From Rhizoclosmatium globosum (lineage: Eukaryota; Chytridiomycota; Chytridiomycetes; Chytridiales; Chytriomycetaceae), in assembly GCA_002104985.1 (NCBI GenBank), contig MCGO01000393.1, positions 1 through 20,104 on the forward strand: a DNA stretch of 20,104 nucleotides. Reading direction: 5' to 3'. How positions within the stretch are numbered: the first letter of the stretch is position 1; each line of letters opens with the position of its first letter. The notes beneath the pieces are model-generated. The model searched no databases. It was not told where the DNA came from and was given only the letters and a program-made list of their open reading frames with translations. Below are positions 1 through 10,113 of the stretch, in pieces. The position numbers and the translations under genes are program-made.

Positions 1-116
1 TCGCGATAGTTGCTGGCATAAGCGGGAGGAAGCAGTGAAGGAGCCAAGAACAGGACCCGATCGAGACAGACAAAATGCACCAACAGATCGAATGGCAAAA
101 TTAGGGTTTCTCCCAT
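1..116 (-). CDS. Possible N-terminal fragment of an unknown gene, leaving the window
   Basis: On the minus strand an open frame starts at an ATG at 116 (first residues MGETLILPFDLLVHF) and runs without a stop to position 1, giving about 38 codons. The peptide is rich in Leu, Phe, Val and Pro. I recognise no domain in so short a piece. It could be the start of a real gene continuing to the left, an exon, or a chance open frame. Nothing else in the first 900 bases supports a gene. Confidence is low. Confidence 0.2.
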   Translation of the reverse strand, partial: MGETLILPFDLLVHFVCLDRVLFLAPSLLPPAYASNYR

Positions 117-907
117 CGAAGCACTCAGAGTCGCCTCTCACAGAATCGATTTTCTGCTAGGCGTAGCATCACCAGAGAAAGAGGGATGCGGAGGGCCATG
201 AGGCTCGGAGGCCACCTGTGCAGCAAGTGTCGTGGTGCTCGCAGCCAACAATCAATAGATACTTAGTGGACCTTGTTAGGCATCCAGGTTATCGATTAAT
301 GGCAACGCTGAAAATGAGACAGGCATTGCCTCAGATACTCTGCATATGCATTTACGTGAAAGAAACCGTGTATTGGCAGCGGTGTCCTTGCTTGCTTTGT
401 GATGCCGAAGTGGGAGGGTGCTGGTTGGTTACATGGTTTGGGATACCTTCGCATCCACCATCGACAGAATTTTTGGACACGTTTTTCCCCTCAACTTTAC
501 ATAAGGGAGGGAAAAAGAATATCACACTGATACTTCCATGAGAGCTTCCGCAGACGCTAGCGTCATCTTTTATGCTTCAAATTAATCAAATCAAGCATAC
601 TGCAAACCGAATACTCACCCTTAAAGCGACCCCTTAAAGCTACATCGAACCATTTTTCTAATTTTCTGTCTTATGTGACATCTACGCACTTGTGTTTCAG
701 TTCAATGATTTTAACTCTGATTATTCTGATTCTGCCCAGATGTTTCTGCTAATACACATTTGGAAATTAGGGTTCGAGCAATCCCCTTCTCTCCTTTTTT
801 CTTAAATATCCAATAATTGGACTGATGAAGCACAGATTAATTTCATAAATTCGATTGAACTAAAATGAATAGACGTATACACAAGAATACAAAGACAACC
901 ACTCCTA
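117..907. other. Intergenic stretch, no supported gene
   Basis: Only one short open frame (218-541, plus) is present. It has no recognisable domain, no good codon pattern and no intron signals. Single TTAGGG-like hexamers occur near 101 and 768, but they are isolated and do not form a telomere array. I see no RNA gene or repeat here. Confidence 0.4.
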
Positions 908-1399
908 TCACCGCTTTAGCCACTCTCTCGCTTCCTCCATCACCCTCGAATGCTCTTTTTTCAACACTCTCCTCTCAAACGCCGCCTTAATCTCCGCCAA
1001 ACGTTCCAATTTCACCAATTCCGCCACCGTCAAGGGAACCCGCTTCATTTCTCTCTTCAACCGTTTATCGTAATACGCTTGCGACGCGCGACTCACGATC
1101 GTCCCGGTCTTGGGGCAGAACGTCATCCCATCTTGCGATAACTCAAATTTGGGCATACCATCGATACGGGTTTGAATGAGTACATTGAGACAGGCTGAGG
1201 CGGCGAGGTTGAAAAACACGTGGTCGAGGTTTGCGTTTGTGTAAGAAGTGGTAGTGGTGGTGGCGGTGTTGGTCCCACGGGTATCGGGAGGCATTACAAC
1301 ATTCGTCATTGGCTGCTCAAACAAGGCCGCTGTCTCCAAAAGGAAGATATGAGGGTCCTGGTACATTTTTGAATGGCTGGCTGTCGCTGTGGAAGACAT
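908..1399 (-). CDS. Unknown small protein, tandem copy A
   Basis: This is a single-exon frame of 163 codons starting at the ATG at 1399. I do not recognise the family. The protein has a low-complexity N-terminal third with a Thr run (residues about 45-52). A conserved core follows, with the motifs NANLD, VFFNL, QTRIDGMP and PKTGTIV. The C-terminus is charged and probably helical, rich in Lys, Arg and Glu, and could form a coiled coil. I see no signal peptide or membrane segment. That it is a real gene rests on its paralogue at 2103-2513, which keeps the same core despite many base changes, and on the shared upstream region. There is no hint of function from the neighbours. Confidence 0.6.
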   Translation of the reverse strand: MSSTATASHSKMYQDPHIFLLETAALFEQPMTNVVMPPDTRGTNTATTTTTSYTNANLDHVFFNLAASACLNVLIQTRIDGMPKFELSQDGMTFCPKTGTIVSRASQAYYDKRLKREMKRVPLTVAELVKLERLAEIKAAFERRVLKKEHSRVMEEAREWLKR

Positions 1400-2102
1400 A
1401 ATACGTTGGATTTAGGACTGGTTCTGTTTCGGAGACCTTTTTGTGGATGCATAACCACGTTTTTCACAGAGCGGGTGCTTTGAGCTCAGTGCTTGTTTTT
1501 CGTGGCAGCAGACGTAGAAAGCGATGGGAAGAGTGCAATTGGTAAACCGCGCCTTCCAATCGGTTTCGTTGAAAATTGGTAACAGCTTGGTTGGCATGGG
1601 TGTCTGAGGTGTTGACCGATCCAGGAGTGCTGGATCGAAATGACGTGTTCGAACCATCTCTTCTTCACGTAACCCCATCTTGAGTGACCAAAGCTCTGTT
1701 TCCTTTGCTTAGCTGGTAACAAGTACATATATATGCAAAAAACAAACCGGTGTTAATTCAATAACATACAGAGCATCTTCAATTGGGCCTTACGTGGACA
1801 GTGGCCTGCGAGCCTTTGTATCTCGTCTTAGACTAACAAGTAGAGTAGACCATACGGAGAAATGATTTTGGAAGTATGATATTTGGCAGCTAAGATGCTG
1901 ATCCAATCGATAATGCAAGTTTGATCCGTTTTGTACGGACCAAAAATTTCGGAAAAATATGAGAACTGCTTATGCCATCAAAATGACTCATAAATATCGA
2001 GTTAAATAAAGGAGAGGGAGAGAACATGGTTCAAGGTTCAATCGAAAAACTTCAGGGTTTATTTGAAACCGGAGTAATATACACAATGAAAGATAACCTA
2101 AA
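1400..2102. other. Upstream region of copy A and inter-copy spacer
   Basis: The part at 1400-1790 is the duplicated 5' flank of copy A (presumed promoter/UTR). It contains no convincing gene, and its short open frames are not conserved in copy B. The AT-rich spacer 1790-2102 has no feature I can identify. Confidence 0.45.
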
Positions 2103-2513
2103 CTAATGCATCCTTAAACACTTTCTCGCTTCATCTATCACTCTCCTGTGCTCCTTCTGCATCCTTCTTCTCTCGAACTTTGCTTTGATCTTAACGAGTC
2201 GTTCAAGTTCCATCAATTCAGAGGCCGTCGATGGAACTCGATCCGTTCCTCTATTCAACCGCTTCTCATAATACACCTGTGCCGCACGGTTGACAATTGT
2301 ACCGGTTTTAGGTTGAAAGGTCGTTCCGTCTCGTGACACTTCGAATTCAGGCATGCCGTCGATACGGGTTTGGAGAAGAGCGTTGATACGGGCGGTAGTT
2401 TCGAGGTTGAAGAAAACAAGGTCGAGGTTTGCGTTGGTAGTGTGGGTGGAGCCAAGGGATTCGGGAGTCATTGTTTCCTTCGTCATTGGCTTCTCAAACA
2501 AGGCTGTCTCCAA
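2103..2513 (-). pseudogene. Unknown small protein, tandem copy B, with damaged or shortened 5' end
   Basis: This is the paralogue of the 908-1399 gene. The core motifs match it with substitutions (NANLD, VFFNL, QTRIDGMP, PKTGTIV), as does the charged C-terminus. Homology continues upstream of the ATG at 2513, through SHSATKQDPHSFLLE compared with SHSKMYQDPHIFLLE in copy A. The ATG that aligns with the start of copy A lies near 2570 and is out of frame. From that ATG to the shared GGACCC there are 43 bases instead of 47, a 4-base loss. The copy therefore either starts at the internal ATG (136 codons, lacking about 25 residues) or is a decaying pseudogene. A 4-base change is not a typical homopolymer error, but an assembly fault cannot be excluded. 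Confidence 0.55.
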
Positions 2514-3489
2514 GAGAAAGGAGTGAGGGTCCTGTTTCGTTGCTGAGTGGCTGTTTGATTGGTATCCATGGAATGACGGTTTCAGTGTGGATGTGATTCA
2601 GAGAAGTTTCTGGGCTGCTCGCATAAGCAAAACGTTTTTCGCAAGAGCAATGTGCTTTGAACTCAATTCGCCATTCATAATATAGTCCTCGAGGATGATA
2701 GAAGAGTCCGAAAGTGTTTCTGTTGATTATGCCCGAATTCCAAGTGAAATCGTGCAAAATTGGTTACAGCTTGGTTGCATGGGTGTCTAGGGTGTTGACC
2801 GATCCGGGAGTGCTGGATCGAAATGAGCATCACGTAACCCTATAGAGAGATACCAAAGCCCTGGTTCCTTTGCTCAGCGGGTAACAAACATAATGCACAC
2901 AACAAGTAAGAAACAAACCCGTACTAACTTAATAGCTTTTCCAGCATCTTCAAGCAAAGCTTGAACCAGCTCATAGTGGCTATCAGATGTTGTGTTTTTA
3001 CAACTGATGGTTAACTTGGCCGTGGAAGTCAATTGATGGCACTATGGACTGTCCAAGTCAGGGCACTAGAGCGGGCTATAGAAGACAACAGCCGATGACT
3101 CTGATTCTTTTTGGTTGGTCATTTCTGAAGACCAGAAAATTCGGAAAAACGTGGACACACAAATGCTGCTCAAAACATCCTCTATTGATCATAACCGAGC
3201 AGGTCTTAGCCATTTCGCAAGTAAACAGCGTCCCAGTTGGTCGTACAAGTTTCTGGATGTTCTTGATGTTAAACATCGTACAACCTCGGATTCCATTTCG
3301 ACACGAACCAGGCGAGATATCAAAACATTAAACTCCGACATGTTTGAAACAGGATATATTAAATTGCTTCTTCACACCCAAGCAGGCATGGCCGGTACCC
3401 AAATAAACCTTTTCAGAACCAAAATCCTTCAGCGACGTAAAATGCAAGAGACGTGGTTGAGTACTAAACACATTTATTGATCCATGAAG
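2514..3489. other. Upstream region of copy B and spacer to the sirtuin pair
   Basis: The part at 2514-2970 is homologous to the 5' flank of copy A. From 2970 to 3489 there are short open frames on both strands (for example 3115-3480, plus, about 120 codons). None has a recognisable domain or intron signals, so I do not call them genes. The 3' UTR of sirtuin 1 probably lies at the right end. Confidence 0.4.
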
Positions 3490-5014
3490 TTAATCACTAT
3501 TATCCAACCAAATCACTGAATTCATCTTCATACCCAAGTAATTGGGCCAAGAGTGTACATCCCTTATCACAATCCCCAAATAAACAGCATCCCTACCCGC
3601 AACATCATCCACCAAAAACCCACCTACAGCATTCCTATTAACCAATAAACGCGGAACCCGTTCCCCAACCAACCCAGGCAACATATCAAAGGGAGCAACA
3701 GCAAGCGAACAACCCATCACAATCAACGCGTCCGCTTCAGACAAGTCGGCAAGATGGTTCCGGAACTTCTGAGGAACAGGTTCACCAAAGAACGTGATAT
3801 CAGGTTTCACGAGACCGTTGCAGTCAGGGCATCGAGGAATCTCAGCATTGGGGAAGAGGCGGTCCTTGAGCCAGGATTGGGTGAATTTGCGGTTACAGCT
3901 TGGGATCCATTCTTGCGTGTTGTTTGTTTCGGGTGAAGTGCGGAAATGACCTATACAGGAAGCGGACGCGAATGAGCCGTGGGATTCTATTATATATGAG
4001 GGATTGATTCCGGCGATGCGTTCGAGAGTGTCAATGTTTTGTGTAAAGTTACGGAGTAAGAGGTTCTTGTTGGAGAGTAACTTGATAAAGTAGTGGCTTT
4101 TTGTAGGTTGGAAGTTTCCAGGAAATATTTCTTGAGCGAGCTGAAAGAAAGGTTTTGGGTTGGTACTAGTGTGGAAAGAAGGTTAGGTTTGTTGGCTAAT
4201 GTCACAAAGAAACTCCGAACCGAAAGTAGTTGATATCAAACACGGACTCCGAAGTTGGTAAATTATAGCTTTGAAGGTTATCGTAGATTCCTGTTCCTGG
4301 CGACCGAAAGTCACGAATACCAGCTGACGTCGAGATACTGTTTTGGAATGTTAAACAAATGACAGATGGAACCAAAATGAAAGGTACCCACCCAGCTCCC
4401 GTTAACACCACAATTTTCTTGCATTTATTCCTCCGTATGTATTCTGCGAAAGCTTCAATTGAAGAATCTCGTAAGACTCGCTTCGGCTCATTCCGTAACA
4501 ACCTCCATAACCAGTTCCAAACCACCAAGACCGGTTTCACAACCCTATCACCCAGTTTCAATATTGCTGATACGATTTGATACTCGAAGGTGCGTCCGGC
4601 ATGAATTGCATCCACGACAGGCACCATTTCATCGACATGAATGTAGTCCATGCATTCGTAGCAAAAGACAGAGTTATCGGACAAAGACGCAGCAATTGGA
4701 TGGCCCGTTTCTTTGCTGTGATCGAGAACGTGTCGTTCTGAGCAGCCGACAAAGTGGCACGTGAGACAGAGCCAGTTCTCGGTCGCTGTCGAACTCGAAC
4801 TCGAACTTGAACTTGTTCTTGTTTGCGAGGGACAGTCAAGCGCCAGGCAGCGATTGTGTTTTGCTGTTGCGATTCGGGGTGGGTGGGTCAGTGCGTGTTC
4901 TTTGCGAGAAATTGAGAGTTGCGGCTACGAACCAAGGCTGGAAACACTTTCGAGTTCGCGGCGATTCAGGCGTTTGATTCGGCGGCCGTGCGGACATTCA
5001 GAGGTGAAATGCAT
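3490..5014 (-). CDS. Sirtuin 1: ZnF-UBP + Sir2 NAD-dependent deacylase (SIRT2/Hst2-like), C-terminal frameshift
   Basis: There are four exons: 5014-4933, 4863-4392, 4337-4221 and 4165-3490. The introns are 69, 54 and 55 bp and all phases match (about 448 codons as read). The N-terminus is a ubiquitin-binding-type zinc finger: SECPHG in exon 1, then NWLCLTCHFVGC, HVLDH, ETGHPIAAS and FCYECMDY. A poly-Ser stretch separates exon 1 from the main finger. The Sir2 domain follows: LTGAGISTSAGIRDFR, SHYFIKLL, TQNIDTLE, the catalytic His in ESHGSF, structural Cys in SASC, PSC and CPDC, then KPDITFFGE and MGCSLAVAPF. Sirtuins remove acyl groups from lysines using NAD. Oddities: the normally invariant GIPDFR reads GIRDFR, and near 3574-3577 a G run (minus strand) is one base short. 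The frame should end YLGDCDKGCTLLAQLLG with a stop at 3500, but as read it shifts to an unrelated tail. It lies in tandem with sirtuin 2 at 5209-7550. Confidence 0.9.
4791..4820 (-). repeat. Imperfect hexamer microsatellite coding for poly-Ser in sirtuin 1
   Basis: On the plus strand GAACTC is repeated and grades into GAACTT. On the minus strand it encodes a run of about seven serines just before the ATENWLC part of the zinc finger. The site is likely length-variable. Confidence 0.6.
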
Positions 5015-5208
5015 TCGATTGGACTGGTTTGGATTCAGAGGAAGGCTTGACGGGATGGTTATTGAGCGATAGAAATATGAGAACTTGTGTGATATCCCAC
5101 ACAACAAACAATAAATATCCATTATCTTTTTCTTTTTAACTATTCACCTCAGGATGCATTTATTTTCACCATATCACCAGCACCGCAGAGCTAATCCATC
5201 TCACCACA

Positions 5209-6554
<1,346 letters not shown>

Positions 6555-6644
6555 TTCTCTGACCTGGATATAGTCTTCGCACTCATAGCAAAAGACAGAG
6601 AGATCGCTGAACGAAGCGGCGATCGGATGGGCCGTTTCGTGTTA

Positions 6645-7249
6645 CGACGGAGAAGTCTTCTCCGAGTGATCTGTCGACAGGTTAGTCCGCACCCACTCCC
6701 TCACCATTCCACTACAGAACCGACTAACTTACCCAAGCAGGAGGTACGTAGTTGGAAGTGTGATAAGCGACATCAAGGTGAGCGTGACGGGGTTGCGTGG
6801 AGATTCCGGACCGGGACTGAACGGAACTCCGCTTCCGACCACTCCCGTCCGTCCGTGGATTGCACACGTGATCCCGTTCTTCGCTTTTTCACAACGAACA
6901 CTTCCAGTGCCTGCCACACAAGTCGCCCGTCCTAACATTCCTAAACCTTCAGAATATGGGTTGGTATGTGTGCTTCTTTTCATTCCGGCCTCCTCGGCTA
7001 ACTCGACTCTTTTCGTGAATCAAGGTGTTACCATTCGAAAGGTGCGATGGATTTCAGGGATTGATAGATTCTTGACTGTTCGCTGTATTGTTTGAATCTT
7101 GAAATTCTGTATGATAAAATTTGAGTGCTTTCTATTTGCGGACGTCGTCTTGGCCGATGCAGAAAATCAAAAACTGTTTCTTGCAGCACACACCACTCAG
7201 AAACATAACATGTGATCGTTGCTGGTGGTGTTGATCCAGTATCGTATGC
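6645..7249 (+). other. Gene-like segment on the opposite strand inside the sirtuin 2 zinc finger
   Basis: On the plus strand there are two well-formed short introns: 6681-6740 (GTTAGT, CTAAC, CAG; 60 bp) and 6964-7024 (GTATGT, CTAAC, AAG; 61 bp). Between and after them the frame RYVVGSVISDIKVSVTGLRG ... IPKPSEYGL continues in phase across the second intron into VLPFERCDGFQGLIDS and a stop at 7073-7075. No start codon in phase is visible upstream: the ATG at 6626 opens a frame that joins in the wrong phase. I do not recognise the protein. It may be a translocated gene fragment, a nested antisense gene with an indel, or chance. The left edge holds two perfect palindromes. Confidence 0.4.
6648..6680. 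repeat. Two adjacent palindromes at the edge of the sirtuin 2 interruption
   Basis: CGGAGAAGTCTTCTCCG (6648-6664) has 8-base arms around one base. CTGTCGACAG (6671-6680) is a perfect 10-base palindrome. The first lies within extra bases not present in sirtuin 1. The second serves at once as a minus-strand splice-acceptor-like and a plus-strand donor-like boundary. Such structures can be excision or insertion footprints of DNA transposons, but no element is identified. Confidence 0.5.
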
Positions 7250-7550
7250 GTTGAGCAAGTGCGACGACTGGTACCGCGAACAACCGACAAAGTTGCATTT
7301 GAGACAGAGCCAATTCTCGATTGATTCGGTGGCGCAATTGGCGGTGTTGCACGTGTTGGTGGTTGCTGGTTATGGGTTGGTTTTAATGGACGCTGTGGGT
7401 CCAACCAACAGACTCACCAAGACGAGCAATCGCTTGAAGTTCCTTTGATCCGAGTCGTTGGATACCGCCGTTTTTAGCGTGGGGACAGTCTGTTTTGGGA
7501 TACACTGCAAATCCTTCCTCCTCGTTGCCAAATGAAACAGTCAGCTCCAT

Positions 7551-8052
7551 TTTTGTGAAAGTTGTGTTTAGAGACTTTTTGGAGGTGTTTGGTAGTTCAA
7601 CGTAACGACATTCTCAAGAGATATGTGGCAGTTGTCCCAGACATGAAATATAAAGGGTTCGATTATGCTATAATCTATTAAATGACACTTAACAGCGCTT
7701 CAAGATACTTCAACAGCAACTCATTCCTTCCAATAACGACAGAAGAATAAATAAGAGTAACTGCTATGTATTTTGCTTATTAGTCGAATGAAATTCGGGA
7801 CAAGCCACATTTCGCCCCATATTGAAGATATGATAACACAATCACCGAATTCTCTCTGTTCATCTTTGTTCTGCAAAAACAGATAGATCCTTTCGAGTAA
7901 ATGCTGGATAAAGTTTGCATGTTATATTGGCTACTTAAAACTACCATCCAAGCGCGCGTGTATATTGGCGGTTATGTAAGTGGTGGGAAAAAATCTATAA
8001 AACAAGGAGGCTGGACACTCAAAGCTCTCAAAAACTCATTCAAAAAACCGAC
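7551..8052. promoter_or_regulatory. Divergent intergenic region between sirtuin 2 and the dioxygenase
   Basis: About 500 bp of AT-rich sequence separate the two divergently transcribed genes, so it should hold both promoters. A TATAAAA box lies at 7996-8002, about 50 bp before the ATG of the dioxygenase. No open frame of note is present. Confidence 0.5.
7996..8002 (+). promoter_or_regulatory. TATA box of the dioxygenase gene
   Basis: TATAAAA lies about 50 bp upstream of the ATG at 8053, the only good TATA match in the divergent spacer on this strand. The position implies a very short 5' UTR. Confidence 0.45.
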
Positions 8053-10009
8053 ATGGGCTTGACTGATCAAGTGAAGGCAAAGACTATTGAGCTAGTTATG
8101 GAGTGAGTACCTGACTGTTTCCATTCCTTCAGTACAATCAATTCAACTTCAAACAAAACCCAACTCCCTACATATAACAGTATGGTGTCTAAGGACACTG
8201 CTGTTGACGACCGCAAGTTTCCTCCTACAAAGACTTTGCAGCTTCTCGCCAGTCTTCCAAAAGAACAAGCCGACAAGCTCACCGGCCAGCTTTTCATGTC
8301 CATTTGGGACGACTTGCCCAAGACCAATCGTCAATACCCAGCTATGGGACACCGTGCAGCTGACGGATCCAACTACTACATTTCGAACCAGAATCTCGGT
8401 GCTGCCAACACTCCCTACGCGAGAACTGTTACAACCTCGCACTTTCCCATCAAGAGTGAGCTTCCAGACGCCGGTCAACTCTTCGACGACTTGATGAAGA
8501 GACCTGACGAGTCTGAGGTTCCCTTCGAAGGAAACAAGTCTGGGGTCAATATGCTCTTGCATTCCATGGCCAGTGTGATTACGCATGACATTTTCAAGAC
8601 AAAGGCTGGTGACCCAACCATCAATCAGACTACCAGTTACTTGGACTTGTCCTGTCTCTACGGTGCTACCAAAGAGGAACAAGCACAAGTTCGTACTGGT
8701 GTAGACGGTTTGATCAAGCCTGACGTGTTTTCCGACGTGAGACTCCAGTTCCAGCTTCCATCCACCGTCTTCTTGTTGATTCTGTTCAGCAGAAACCACA
8801 ACTACATTGCCAAGAAGCTTTTGACTGATGAAGTGAATGCTGGGCAAGAGAACTACAGGTTCACTCATTTGGCTGGAAAGGACAGTCCAAGACTCAGTGC
8901 TGAAAGAACTGACGAACTTGTGTTCCAGACTGCAAGAAACATTAACGTTGCGTGTTACACTAACATTGTGTTCCATGAGTACCTTTTGACTATTTTGGAT
9001 GTTGACGTCAAGGGTTCCTACTCCATTGCTCCAAATGAGCAGACTCCAAAGGATGCTTCTTACGGGTACGTGCTGTTTATATCATAGAGTATGATAATAA
9101 TGGTTTCATGTTAGTAACGTTGTCAGTGCCGAGTTTTCCTTCATTTACCGCTGGCACAGTGGTATCAGTCAGGAAGACGCTGAATGGCTTAAGTCTCTCC
9201 CCATCGACAAGTACTTGAAGATCCGCAAGGAGTTTTCGTTCCAGTTGACTGCCGCCGAAGCTGAAGGTGACAAAACCGCCATCCAGAAGGCCAAGATGGA
9301 ACATGGACGAGCCATGTTGAGCCTCTTGCCTGAATTCGGTCTCTCCAAGGAAGACCACAACCTTGGACCAATGTGTATTGGGTACCACAGAGACCCAACC
9401 ACCAAGGAATATTCCAGCAAGGACTTGCTCCAGATGCTTACCAACGGAATGGAACGCGTTACTTCCAAGATGGGAGCTCGTAAGGTTCCAGAGTCCTTGA
9501 GAGAGATCGAAATCGAAGGTATTGAGTCTGCGCGTCGTCAAGGTCTTTGTACTCTCAACGAGTTCCGTAAGCACTTCCGTTTGAAGCAGTACAAGTCTTA
9601 CGAAGAAATGATTACTGGTGGAGCGTGTGCCAATGCGGACCCTGCCGTCGTTGCAGCCTTGGAGAAGCACTATGGAAAGGACGGAATCGACCGTGTTGAG
9701 TTTTATCCTGGAATTGTACTTGAAGCTACAGACAGCGAGGGAATCTGTCATGGCTACTCCATTATCCGTGCAATCTTGTCTGACGCCATCAACTTGGTCA
9801 AGAACGACCGTTTCTTGGTCTACGGCTTGAACCCTCACGAATTGACTCACTGGGGTTACAACTACTACAGAGCAAGTGGAGACGAAAGACCAGATGGACT
9901 GATTTTCAAGAAGATTGTCCTCAATTGTTTCCCTGAATGGGACAACCCTGACTTTGATGAGCGCTTGAAGAATCCCTTCCGCGTTGGTGGAGAGATTCAC
10001 AAGGTTTAG
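8053..10009 (+). CDS. Stand-alone fatty-acid heme dioxygenase (linoleate diol synthase/Ppo family peroxidase domain)
   Basis: The exons are 8053-8102, 8181-9065 and 9115-10009. The introns are 78 and 49 bp, phases match, and the product is 609 residues. It belongs to the animal-heme-peroxidase/cyclooxygenase superfamily, fungal LDS/Ppo branch, which adds oxygen to linoleate and similar acids to make hydroperoxides (oxylipins). Key residues: the distal-His motif HSMASVITHDIFKT (His152), SYLDLSCLYG, KPDVFSDVRLQ, FSRNHNYIA and FQTARNINVACY. The YRWH motif has the radical Tyr323 and proximal heme ligand His326, and LFQTAR-type helices are present. The C-terminal part ends NPFRVGGEIHKV and a stop. 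Typical fungal Ppo proteins are about 1000-1100 residues with a C-terminal P450 that rearranges the hydroperoxide; none is present here. I see no signal peptide. A TATA box lies about 50 bp upstream. The next gene begins only 104 bp downstream. Confidence 0.9.
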
Positions 10010-10113
10010 CTCTTTTTTTCGATAGTTGTTTTCGTTTCCTTTGAATGAGAGCAGGGTGGAATAAAGTAAAGGAGACTTCTCTACATGCAATAAATTTAGT
10101 CAATTAATTCCGT

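Larger units (their letters stand above)
905..2970 (-). repeat. Tandem duplication of gene plus upstream region
   Basis: Two diverged copies lie in direct orientation, about 905-1790 and 2103-2970, separated by about 310 bases of unrelated sequence. The similarity covers the whole coding part and about 300-450 bases upstream. For example, GTGTTGACCGATCC, GAGTGCTGGATCGAAATGA and the stretch near CAGCATCTTCAA or GAGCATCTTCAA appear in the same order, at about 1608-1780 and 2791-2960. The upstream part is therefore a duplicated promoter or UTR. The copies differ by substitutions and small indels throughout, so the duplication is not recent. Confidence 0.8.
6555..7550 (-). pseudogene. Sirtuin 2, interrupted N-terminal ZnF-UBP part
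   Basis: Exon 1 (7550-7418) starts MELTVSFGNEEEGF and carries KTDCPH. A 52-bp intron (7417-7366) leads to exon 2, with NTCNTANC, IENWLCLKCNFVGC and SRYQSSHLLN. These align with the ZnF-UBP of sirtuin 1. Similarity stops near 7250 and resumes only near 6671 with DHSEKTSPS, an in-frame TAA (6644-6642), then HETAHPIAAS. Two readings are possible. In the first, a 539-bp intron (donor GTTATG at 7209, acceptor CTGTCGACAG at 6671 preceded by GGACTAAC) keeps phase but leaves the TAA and adds about 13 residues. In the second, the finger was broken by an insertion. Either way the finger cannot be translated as read; the catalytic part may be made from the ATG at 6554. Confidence 0.65.

Noticed and set aside
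218..541. Plus-strand open frame of 107 codons
   Set aside because: No domain, no intron or start context, unusual composition; likely chance.
101..770. TTAGGG hexamers near 101 and 768 as telomeric sequence
   Set aside because: Only isolated single units, not an array; expected by chance in AT-rich DNA.
3115..3480. Plus-strand open frame of 121 codons before the sirtuins
   Set aside because: No recognisable motif and overlapped by equally open frames in other phases and on the other strand; not enough to call a gene.
8053..10009. First impression of a catalase
   Set aside because: The motifs (HSMASVITHD, YRWH, FQTARNINVACY, RNHNYIA) are those of the animal-heme-peroxidase/LDS family, not of catalase.
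8149..10090. Long minus-strand open frames (about 275 and 337 codons) opposite the dioxygenase
   Set aside because: They mirror the well-supported plus-strand exons, have no domains, and cross the 9066-9114 intron without splice logic. They are codon-usage shadows.
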